Below, piece by piece: positions 57,911 to 64,000 of a DNA stretch of 64,000 nt (positions within the stretch are counted from its first letter, which is position 1; every line of letters begins with the position of its first letter). Under the pieces are notes generated by a model. That model did not search any database and was not told where the DNA came from. It saw nothing but the letters and a program-made list of their open reading frames with translations. A program made the translations under genes and the position numbers. The stretch comes from Albidovulum litorale. GTDB lineage: Bacteria; Pseudomonadota; Alphaproteobacteria; Rhodobacterales; Rhodobacteraceae. The stretch is taken from contig NZ_JAOWKZ010000004.1 in NCBI RefSeq assembly GCF_025751495.1, positions 248,001 to 312,000 on the forward strand, in the 5' to 3' direction.

Positions 57911-58813
57911 CTATGCGGCCCGCGCATTCCCCAATTGCTGACGCTGCCGGTTGCGTTCCTCGCGCGGTGGAAGCCCGAATTTCCGGGCGTAGTCGCGGCT
58001 GAACTGTGCGGGGCTTTCATAGCCGACATCGAACGCGACCGAGGAAATCGCGTCGGTGGTTTCAAGGATCAGGCGGCGTGCTTCCAGCAGGCGGACCTCT
58101 TTCTTATACTGCCCGGGGGTTTGGCCGGTTACGGCCTTGAAATGCGCGTGGAACGATGACTTGCTCATCCCGGCAAGTTCAGCCAGCGCGGCCACCGAAA
58201 GCGGCTCATTGATCGAGGCGCGGATCGACGCGATTGCCCGCGCGAGGTGGTTTGAAGGATCGTCGCGGCGCAGAAACCGTCGGAGGATGGAGCCTTGGGC
58301 CGACAGCAGAAGGCGTGCGTGAATCTCGCGAATAAGGATCGGACCAAGAAGCGGCGCGGCGTCATTGCCCCGGGCAAGAGCGAGGAACCGGGTGATGGCG
58401 TCGAGAAGGTCAGGTTCCACCGGATGGCATGTGAGCGCCGCCGCATTCGAAGGACCGTCGGTGAAGTCCGGCATCTGGTCATAGAAGCTTTTCAGCAGGC
58501 CGAGATCGATTGGCAGCACGAAGGCGATATAAGGCGCGTCCGGTGATGCTTCGGTGATGCGCGACAATACAGGAAGATCGTGGCTGACAATGATCGCATG
58601 CTCTGCCGGGCAATGGACTGACAGCGTACCCGCTGTCACCTGTTTTGCGCCCTTCAGGATCACGCAAATGAGCGGCCGATAAAATGTGCCCTCGATATCG
58701 GACGGATGGCTGCGCCGGAGAATGACGGCGTCTCCCAAGCCTAGATTTGTAACGCCATCCGCGGCGCCGGAAGACGTGCACTCTCCAATCAGTCGGCTCA
58801 GCTCTGGTCGCAT
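57911..58813 (-). CDS. AraC-family regulator
   Basis: This 300-residue regulator has an N-terminal AraC_N-type cupin domain (about 15-170) and a C-terminal double helix-turn-helix (about 195-290) with L-A-E-L-A-G-M-S-K-S-S-F-H-A-H-F-K and the signature V-A-F-D-V-G-Y-E-S-P-A-Q-F-S-R-D-Y. It is divergent from the aldo/keto reductase gene across a 187-base AT-rich spacer. Regulators of this subgroup commonly control an adjacent oxidoreductase, so that gene is the likely target. Confidence 0.88.
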   Translation of the reverse strand: MRPELSRLIGECTSSGAADGVTNLGLGDAVILRRSHPSDIEGTFYRPLICVILKGAKQVTAGTLSVHCPAEHAIIVSHDLPVLSRITEASPDAPYIAFVLPIDLGLLKSFYDQMPDFTDGPSNAAALTCHPVEPDLLDAITRFLALARGNDAAPLLGPILIREIHARLLLSAQGSILRRFLRRDDPSNHLARAIASIRASINEPLSVAALAELAGMSKSSFHAHFKAVTGQTPGQYKKEVRLLEARRLILETTDAISSVAFDVGYESPAQFSRDYARKFGLPPREERNRQRQQLGNARAA

Positions 58814-59000
58814 GAATCCTCCATCGAATTGATACGAAAGACCGATAGCACAGTTTGCTCGTCGCTTTACGCTGATTCCATAACTTTAGAGGATTTGACA
58901 AATTTAAGGAACTATTTGGCAGGTATCACGTCATTCACTGGATTAATCTGTTTCATACAGTCAATTATCCCCCAATCCGGGGTTTAAGCCGGAGATCATC

Positions 59001-59924
59001 ATGACCAGCCATTCCACTGCCAAGCCCATGACATCCATCGCACTGCCATTGGTCGGGTTCGGCACCTATCTCATTTCCAACGAGGACGCGCCGGACGCTG
59101 TCGCCGCGGCAATCCGCGCTGGCTACCGTCACATCGACACCGCGGCGGGCTACCAGAATGAGGCGGGCGTGGGCGAAGGCATCCGCAAGGGTCTGGCTGC
59201 CGGTGCGCTTGACCGTGCGGACCTTTATGTAACGACCAAGCTCTGGCCCGGAAATGCCGCCTGGGGAGACACGCCCAAGGATTACGATGAGACCATCGCG
59301 GCTTTCGAGGCATCGCGTGCGGCGCTGAGTTTGGACTATGTCGATCTCTACCTCATCCATGCGCCGTCCGGCGGGTCAGAACGGGTGAATGAGTGGCGGG
59401 CGCTGGTCGATCTGAAGGCGCAGGGTAAAGTGCGGGCGATCGGGGTGAGCAACTATACCGAAGCGCATATCGGGGAAATCCAGGCCGCAGGGCTGCCGAT
59501 GCCGGAATACAATCAGATCGAGTTGCATCCGTGGTCGCAGAAGCCCCGGCTTTTGAAATTCATGGCGGAGAACGGGATCGCGCCGATCGCCTACAGCTCG
59601 CTTGTGCCGCTTTCGACCTGGCGCACCACGCCCGGCGAGGCCAGCGCGAAGACCGCCGAGATGCAGGCCGCAGGGGAAGCGGAAGGCTCACCCTTCAAGG
59701 CGATGGCTGCCAAGTACGGGGTGACGGAAGCGCAGGTGCTGCTTCGTTGGGGGGTGCAGAAGGGGTTCGCTGTCCTGCCAAAGAGCCTGAATGCGGAGCG
59801 CATGCGCCAGAACATCGATCTCTTCGGGTTCGAGATTGATGAAGGCGACATGGCGATGATTGAGGGCATGGACCGTGGCGACGGCGTCGCCTGGGCGACC
59901 GGCGATCCACGCTTCATGGGGTGA
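59001..59924 (+). CDS. aldo/keto reductase
   Basis: This 307-residue NADPH-dependent TIM-barrel reductase has the catalytic tetrad D-T-A-A-G-Y (Asp and Tyr, about 49-54), Lys of T-T-K-L-W (about 83) and His of L-I-H-A-P (about 117). The signature G-V-S-N-Y is at about 152, and the nucleotide site V-L-P-K-S-L-N is near 265. It probably reduces aldehydes or ketones such as methylglyoxal; the substrate is unknown. It is divergent from the AraC regulator. The start could be ATG 59001 or Met 10 (59028), which begins the conserved strand. Confidence 0.87.
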   Translation: MTSHSTAKPMTSIALPLVGFGTYLISNEDAPDAVAAAIRAGYRHIDTAAGYQNEAGVGEGIRKGLAAGALDRADLYVTTKLWPGNAAWGDTPKDYDETIAAFEASRAALSLDYVDLYLIHAPSGGSERVNEWRALVDLKAQGKVRAIGVSNYTEAHIGEIQAAGLPMPEYNQIELHPWSQKPRLLKFMAENGIAPIAYSSLVPLSTWRTTPGEASAKTAEMQAAGEAEGSPFKAMAAKYGVTEAQVLLRWGVQKGFAVLPKSLNAERMRQNIDLFGFEIDEGDMAMIEGMDRGDGVAWATGDPRFMG

Positions 59925-59944
59925 GACGGTAGAGATCACAGTTT

Positions 59945-59963
59945 CGGGGGCTTCCGGCCTCCG
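59945..59963 (+). terminator. terminator after the aldo/keto reductase gene
   Basis: CGGGGGC (59945-59951) and GCCTCCG (59957-59963) form a 7-bp stem including one G-T pair, with loop TTCCG, followed by ATCCCTTTT. It lies 20 bases after the stop, between convergent genes. Confidence 0.55.
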
Positions 59964-59980
59964 ATCCCTTTTGGCCGCGC

Positions 59981-61303
59981 CTACCGGCCCGGAATTTCCC
60001 CGGCCAGCGAGTTCGGTGCGCTCTTGGTGATCCGGACCTTCGCGATCTGACCCGGTTGCGCGTCAGTCTGGACGTGGACCGCGTGCAGATAGTCGGACTT
60101 GCCGACCATCTGGCCCGGCAGGCGCCCGGGTTTCTCGAAGAGGACCGAAACTTCGCGCCCGACCATCGCCTCCTGCGCCGCGCGCTGCTGTTCGCTGATC
60201 AGCGCCTGAAGGGTCTGGAGGCGGGCATCGGCGATGTCCGCCGCGACCGGCGTTTTTTCGGCCGCAGGGGTGCCCGGGCGGGCAGAGTATTTGAAAGAAT
60301 AGGCCATGCCGTAATTGACCGCGCGGATCAGGTCCATCGTCGCGTCGAAATCGGCATCCGTCTCACCCGGGAAGCCGACGATGAAATCGCCTGACATCAT
60401 CATGTCGGGCCGCGCGGCGCGGATTCGTTCGATCAGACCGAGATATTCTTCCGCCGTATGCTTGCGGTTCATCGCCTTCAGGATGCGATCCGAGCCCGAC
60501 TGCACCGGCAGGTGCAGATAGGGCATCAGTTTCGGCTCTTCGCCATGGGCGGCGATCAGGTCATCGCCCATGTCGTTGGGATGCGAGGTGGTGTAGCGGA
60601 TGCGCTCCAGCCCATCGACTTTCGCCAGTTCCCGCACCAACCGCGCGAGCGTCCAGTCGCCATTGGGGCCCGCCCCGTGATAGGCGTTGACGTTCTGGCC
60701 CAGAAGCGTGATCTCGCGCACGCCCTTTCCCACGAGCCCCCGCGCTTCGGACATGATCCGGTCGGCGGGGCGGCTGACCTCCGACCCGCGCGTATAGGGC
60801 ACCACACAGAAGGCGCAGAACTTGTCGCAGCCTTCCTGCACGGTGAGGAAGGCGGTGGGGCGCACCGAGGCCTTCGGGCGCTCGGGCAGATGGTCGAACT
60901 TGTCCTCTTCGGGAAAGTCGGTATCGACGGTCTTTTCCCCGGCCTCGGCGGCCTTCGCCATCGCGGGCAGGCGGTGATAGCTTTGCGGTCCGACGACCAG
61001 ATCGACAAGCGGCATGCGCTTCAGGATCTCCTCGCCCTCGGCCTGCGCCACGCAGCCCGCAACGCCGATCTTCAGATCGGGTTTCGCGAGCTTCAGGGGG
61101 CGCAGGCGGCCGAGATCGGAATAGACCTTTTCGGCGGCCTTTTCGCGGATATGGCAGGTGTTGAGAAGCACCATGTCGGCGTCTTCGGCCACCTCGGTGG
61201 TGACATAGCCTTCGGCCCCCATGGCCTCGGCCATACGCTCGCTGTCATAGACGTTCATCTGACAGCCGTAAGTCTTGATGAAAAGCTTCTTAGGGGCGGA
61301 CAT
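59981..61303 (-). CDS. miaB: tRNA-2-methylthio-N6-dimethylallyladenosine synthase
   Basis: This 440-residue radical-SAM methylthiotransferase modifies A37 of tRNAs reading UNN codons. The N-terminal UPF0004 domain carries three cluster cysteines (T-Y-G-C-Q-M-N, N-T-C-H-I-R, V-A-G-C-V-A-Q). The radical-SAM motif is C-D-K-F-C-A-F-C (about 158-165), and a C-terminal TRAM domain starts near 375. Length is typical. It is a single gene between convergent and divergent neighbours. The tRNA-Ser(UGA) in this window is one of its expected substrates. Confidence 0.95.
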   Translation of the reverse strand: MSAPKKLFIKTYGCQMNVYDSERMAEAMGAEGYVTTEVAEDADMVLLNTCHIREKAAEKVYSDLGRLRPLKLAKPDLKIGVAGCVAQAEGEEILKRMPLVDLVVGPQSYHRLPAMAKAAEAGEKTVDTDFPEEDKFDHLPERPKASVRPTAFLTVQEGCDKFCAFCVVPYTRGSEVSRPADRIMSEARGLVGKGVREITLLGQNVNAYHGAGPNGDWTLARLVRELAKVDGLERIRYTTSHPNDMGDDLIAAHGEEPKLMPYLHLPVQSGSDRILKAMNRKHTAEEYLGLIERIRAARPDMMMSGDFIVGFPGETDADFDATMDLIRAVNYGMAYSFKYSARPGTPAAEKTPVAADIADARLQTLQALISEQQRAAQEAMVGREVSVLFEKPGRLPGQMVGKSDYLHAVHVQTDAQPGQIAKVRITKSAPNSLAGEIPGR

Positions 61304-61434
61304 GGCGATACCTTGGGCCGGGACCCGCGGTTCCTAGCGCAAACGGGACCGGCAGGCAATCGGGCGACGGGTGCTTGCATTCAGACGGTGCTTGCCCGAA
61401 TCTGCGCAGGCTTTCTGACCGCACGGAATGGACT

Positions 61435-62304
61435 ATGCAGTTTCCCTCGCTCGATGCTCTTCTCGCTGATGGTCAGAGACTGATCGCCAAGGGCCCGGTC
61501 GCGCTGATCTTTGCCGAGGACCCGGTGGAGATCGCCTCGACCGTCCTTCACCATGTCAGGGCGCGGTTTCGCGAGGTCATCGTCTTTTTGCCCGATGATT
61601 TTACTATTCCCGATGAGGTCGAAACCCTCGCGCATTGGGTACGGTACCACACGCTGGCCCGGCAAGCCGTGCCGGATGCCGTGAATGCGATCATCGAGAA
61701 GGCGCCTGCGGGGACGTGGTTCTACTACTGCTACAATGCCGAATACCTGTTCTTCCCGTTTTGCGAGCACCGCAGCGTGGGCGAACTGCTGGCCTTCCAT
61801 GCCGAGGAGCGGCGCGAGGCGATGCTGGCCTATGTCGTCGACCTCTATGCCCCTGACCTCGACCGTTTCCCCGATGCCGTGAGCCGCGATGAGGCGATGC
61901 TGGACCGGTCGGGCTATTACGCACTGGCGCGGAAAGACCCGGCGACGGGGCATCCCATGGAACGGCAACTGGATTTCTTCGGCGGACTCAGGTGGCGGTT
62001 CGAGGAACATATCCCGGCTGATCGCCGCAAGATCGGCCGCACCGCATTGTTCCGGAGCGCGCCGGGCGTGAAGCTGAGGGATGATCACAGGTTCAACGTC
62101 GAGGAGATGAACACCTATTCCTGCCCCTGGCATCACAACCTGACGGCCGCGATCGCGTCGTTCCGCACGGCGAAGGCGTTGAAAACCAATCCCGGGTCGA
62201 TGTTCGATATCTGGACCTTCAACTGGCACAATTCGGCGAAGTTCGACTGGCATTCGCAGCAGTTGATGGATCTGGGGCTGATGGAGCCGGGGCAGTGGTT
62301 CTGA
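61435..62304 (+). CDS. conserved-looking protein of unknown function
   Basis: This 289-residue soluble protein has no signal peptide or membrane helix. It opens with alternating strand/helix (V-A-L-I-F-A-E-D-P-V-E-I, V-I-V-F-L-P-D-D) reminiscent of a Rossmann or glycosyltransferase-like fold. It has an aromatic-rich middle (W-F-Y-Y-C-Y-N-A-E-Y-L-F-F-P-F-C-E-H) and a His/Trp-rich C-terminus (S-C-P-W-H-H-N, F-N-W-H-N-S-A, W-H-S-Q-Q). The aspartates and histidines could bind a metal. I cannot assign a family with confidence. ATG 61435 begins the ordered part. It is divergent from miaB (131-base spacer). Confidence 0.62.
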   Translation: MQFPSLDALLADGQRLIAKGPVALIFAEDPVEIASTVLHHVRARFREVIVFLPDDFTIPDEVETLAHWVRYHTLARQAVPDAVNAIIEKAPAGTWFYYCYNAEYLFFPFCEHRSVGELLAFHAEERREAMLAYVVDLYAPDLDRFPDAVSRDEAMLDRSGYYALARKDPATGHPMERQLDFFGGLRWRFEEHIPADRRKIGRTALFRSAPGVKLRDDHRFNVEEMNTYSCPWHHNLTAAIASFRTAKALKTNPGSMFDIWTFNWHNSAKFDWHSQQLMDLGLMEPGQWF

Positions 62305-62349
62305 AATCCACTGGTTCTTGTCTAATGTGGGTTTAAACGCTCCGCCGTG

Positions 62350-62775
62350 TCACGACCGGCGCAGCCGGATCACCACATCGACCCGCGCAAGCTCTGCCCC
62401 TTCTGGCAGTTGCGGCAACCGGGCGATTTCCAGATCCTCGACCGGGGCATCGACCAGCCGCCCTTCCTCTTCCCAGAAGAAATGCGGGTGGTCGTCGAGC
62501 CTCGTGTCGAAATAGCTGCGCGACCCGTCGACCGAGATTTCGTGGATCAGCCCTGCCTCGCAGAAGGCCCTGAGCGTGTTGTAGACGGTTGCGAGCGACA
62601 CCGGCTCACCGCTTTCACTGGCAGCGGCATGCAGGCTTTCCGCCGTGACATGCCGGTCCTTGCCGTCACCGACCAGAAGTGCTGCCAGCGACACCCGCTG
62701 CCGCGTCGGCCTCAGCCCAGCCCGCGCCAGCCAGCGTGTTCCGCGTTTCACCGCCTGAGTCTCGATCCCGTCCAT
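62350..62775 (-). CDS. irr: Fur-family iron response regulator (Irr)
   Basis: This 141-residue regulator has a winged helix (L-R-P-T-R-Q-R-V, H-V-T-A-E-S-L-H-A-A-A, V-S-L-A-T-V-Y-N-T-L-R-A-F) and a metal domain with D-D-H-P-H-F-F-W. The wording and the absence of the C-terminal Cys pairs of Fur fit Irr of alphaproteobacteria, which reports iron/haem status. The Cys-Pro haem motif of Bradyrhizobium Irr is not seen, as in other Rhodobacterales. ATG 62775 with AAGGGC upstream is preferred to an in-frame start at 62835. It is divergent from fabA. Confidence 0.86.
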   Translation of the reverse strand: MDGIETQAVKRGTRWLARAGLRPTRQRVSLAALLVGDGKDRHVTAESLHAAASESGEPVSLATVYNTLRAFCEAGLIHEISVDGSRSYFDTRLDDHPHFFWEEEGRLVDAPVEDLEIARLPQLPEGAELARVDVVIRLRRS

Positions 62776-62788
62776 TCGGCGCCCTTCG

Positions 62789-62798
62789 TATTGCAATA
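62789..62798. promoter_or_regulatory. palindrome just upstream of irr
   Basis: TATTGCAATA is a perfect 10-bp palindrome ending 13 bases before the irr start, in the AT-rich irr/fabA spacer. It could be an operator or part of a promoter; the evidence is symmetry and position only. Confidence 0.3.
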
Positions 62799-62931
62799 GG
62801 ATATATAGGCTGTACCGCCTGAACTTTTCAATCATAATTACCCCATGCGTCCGCGGGCCGGTGCCCTTGCCCTGCTGTTGTGACGGGTGGTAGAGGGGTC
62901 ATAACAACAAGCGGTTTGGGGGACAGGTAGA

Positions 62932-63441
62932 ATGGCCGGATTTCCGACGAGTTTCGACAAGGAAGGGTTGCTGAAATGTGCCCGGGGTGAGCTTTTCGGC
63001 CCCGGCAATGCCCAGCTTCCCGCCCCTCCGATGCTAATGATGGACCGGATCACCGATATCTCGGAGGACCGCGGCGAGCATGGCAAGGGCCATGTCGTCG
63101 CCGAGTTCGACATCACCCCAGATCTCTGGTTCTTCGACTGCCATTTCCCGGGCAACCCGATCATGCCGGGCTGCCTCGGGCTCGACGGGCTCTGGCAGTT
63201 GACCGGCTTCAACCTTGGCTGGCGCGGCTGGCAGGGCCGAGGCTATGCACTGGGCGTGGGCGAGGTCAAGCTGACGGGCATGGTGAGGCCGGACCGGAAG
63301 ATGCTGACCTACTACGTTGATTTTACCAAGGCTGTGCAGACCCGCCGCCTGACAATGGGCGTCGCGGATGGACGGGTCGAGGCGGATGGCGAGACCATCT
63401 ATCTCGTCAAGGACATGAAGGTTGCGTTGAGCGAGGCCTAA
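62932..63441 (+). CDS. fabA: 3-hydroxydecanoyl-ACP dehydratase/isomerase
   Basis: This 169-residue hot-dog-fold enzyme introduces the double bond for unsaturated fatty acids. Catalytic His is in [19 protein letters not shown] (about 66-84), and the Asp partner is in the same motif. M-M-D-R-I-T-D-I is at about 36. Length and motifs are those of FabA, not FabZ. It is divergent from irr, its usual neighbour, but fabB does not follow: a convergent methyltransferase gene begins 23 bases on. Confidence 0.94.
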   Translation: MAGFPTSFDKEGLLKCARGELFGPGNAQLPAPPMLMMDRITDISEDRGEHGKGHVVAEFDITPDLWFFDCHFPGNPIMPGCLGLDGLWQLTGFNLGWRGWQGRGYALGVGEVKLTGMVRPDRKMLTYYVDFTKAVQTRRLTMGVADGRVEADGETIYLVKDMKVALSEA

Positions 63442-63452
63442 TTTCCGTCGGA

Positions 63453-63475
63453 CGGGCGGAGGCGCTATCCGCCCG
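63453..63475. terminator. hairpin between fabA and the convergent methyltransferase gene
   Basis: CGGGCGGA (63453-63460) and TCCGCCCG (63468-63475) form an 8-bp perfect stem with a 7-base loop spanning the 3' end of the methyltransferase gene. It could stop fabA transcription. No T-tract is present. Confidence 0.4.
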
Positions 63476-64000
63476 CCATCGCCGCGCGGACCCCGCGCAC
63501 CTGCCGCGCGATTTCACCGATATGGCGCCCGTCGGTGCCGCAACAGCCGCCCCAGACATGGATATGCGGGAAACGCCGGGCGAGATCGGCCATCTGACCG
63601 CCGAGCTCTTCGGGATCGCCATCTTCGAGATGACCGAGCTTGCAGAGCGACAGCGTATCCATCGCCACGGCGTTCGGCATGAAGCCGCCAAGCCGCCCGG
63701 TCCAGTCACCGGGTGTAAGCGCCGGTTCGAACTCTGACGGGTGGGTGCAGTTGATCATGTAATAGGCGGGCGCACTGCCGGTCGCCGCATCCACGCGCGT
63801 GATCGCCTCTTCCAGCGTTTCGCCGCCCGACAGCTTTCCGCCGAGCTTCACGAAGAACGAGATTACAACGGGCATGTCTGCCGCCTTCGCCGCGCGGCTG
63901 ATTCCGATTGCCTCATGGACACTTGACAGGGTGAGCGCACTGATCTGGTCCGCACCCGCTTTCTTGAACGTCAGAACCTGTTCGGAATGATAGTCCTCGG
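63465..64000 (-). CDS. homocysteine S-methyltransferase family protein (partial, right edge)
   Basis: The C-terminal 177 or so residues of a zinc methyltransferase run off the right edge; the frame is open to 64000. Zinc ligands are visible: the Cys of M-I-N-C-T-H-P and the pair in G-G-C-C-G-T-D near the end. Family text includes Y-H-S-E-Q-V-L-T-F and P-V-V-I-S-F. Members methylate homocysteine from S-methylmethionine, betaine or similar donors. The N-terminus is not visible. The ATG at 63875 is internal. Confidence 0.85.
   Translation of the reverse strand, partial: EDYHSEQVLTFKKAGADQISALTLSSVHEAIGISRAAKAADMPVVISFFVKLGGKLSGGETLEEAITRVDAATGSAPAYYMINCTHPSEFEPALTPGDWTGRLGGFMPNAVAMDTLSLCKLGHLEDGDPEELGGQMADLARRFPHIHVWGGCCGTDGRHIGEIARQVRGVRAAMAGG

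Overview
The window is a GC-rich chromosomal stretch (visibly about 65 % G+C) from an alphaproteobacterium, most likely a member of the Rhodobacteraceae/Roseobacter group. The support is the gene content: an irr-fabA divergent pair, a fused NuoE/NuoF-type formate dehydrogenase beta subunit, a eut/doe ectoine-degradation cluster, a SPOR lipoprotein-dacC-tmk-holB-tatD-MBL string, and SpoT-independent, gapless, overlapping operons. I see no insertion sequence, prophage, CRISPR array or rRNA. One tRNA-Ser(UGA) is present.

Layout. 1-10.9 kb: a Gly-rich lipoprotein, a caspase-like gene remnant, a ribokinase-type sugar kinase, a TriABC-like efflux operon (two membrane-fusion proteins plus an RND pump), a purine phosphorylase/amidohydrolase pair, and a multiply broken membrane-protein pseudogene. 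10.9-13.7 kb: a NarL-type two-component system facing a Ser/Gly-rich exported protein. 13.9-18.9 kb: NAD-linked formate dehydrogenase (fdhAB) and a TusA-like protein. 18.8-31 kb: a TetR regulator and its probable palindromic operator, a StcD-like flavoprotein demethylase/reductase, a three-subunit molybdenum hydroxylase with its own MoaD-like protein, and a spermidine/putrescine-type ABC importer with two oversized permeases. 31-38.5 kb: a lipocalin-like protein, an AEC transporter and the housekeeping string MBL-tatD-holB-tmk-dacC-SPOR lipoprotein. 38.7-43 kb: tRNA-Ser and a PepSY-response regulator-histidine kinase operon opposite a Gly-rich secreted protein and a small membrane protein. 43-50.9 kb: catabolism of ectoine and hydroxyectoine. 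50.8-57.9 kb: a molybdenum/tungsten cofactor island (fdhD-mobA-mobB-DUF429::moeA opposite DUF2478-tupBCA). 57.9-64 kb: AraC regulator and aldo/keto reductase, miaB, a conserved unknown, irr/fabA and a homocysteine methyltransferase cut by the right edge.

How it fits together (inference). Three parts converge on molybdopterin enzymes: formate dehydrogenase, the CoxMSL-like hydroxylase, and the cofactor/tungstate island that would feed them. The tungstate importer, together with a fused fdhB of the Methylobacterium FDH1 type, suggests that the formate dehydrogenase uses tungsten. The StcD-like enzyme, molybdenum hydroxylase and amine-type importer may form one catabolic route for an N-methylated or heterocyclic amine, releasing C1 units that formate dehydrogenase would oxidise. 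This is the strongest candidate for an undescribed system in the window. The ectoine cluster can take ectoine to aspartate but lacks a recognisable importer, EutA and the EnuR regulator here.

All family assignments come from reading motifs and protein lengths by eye; no database search was run.
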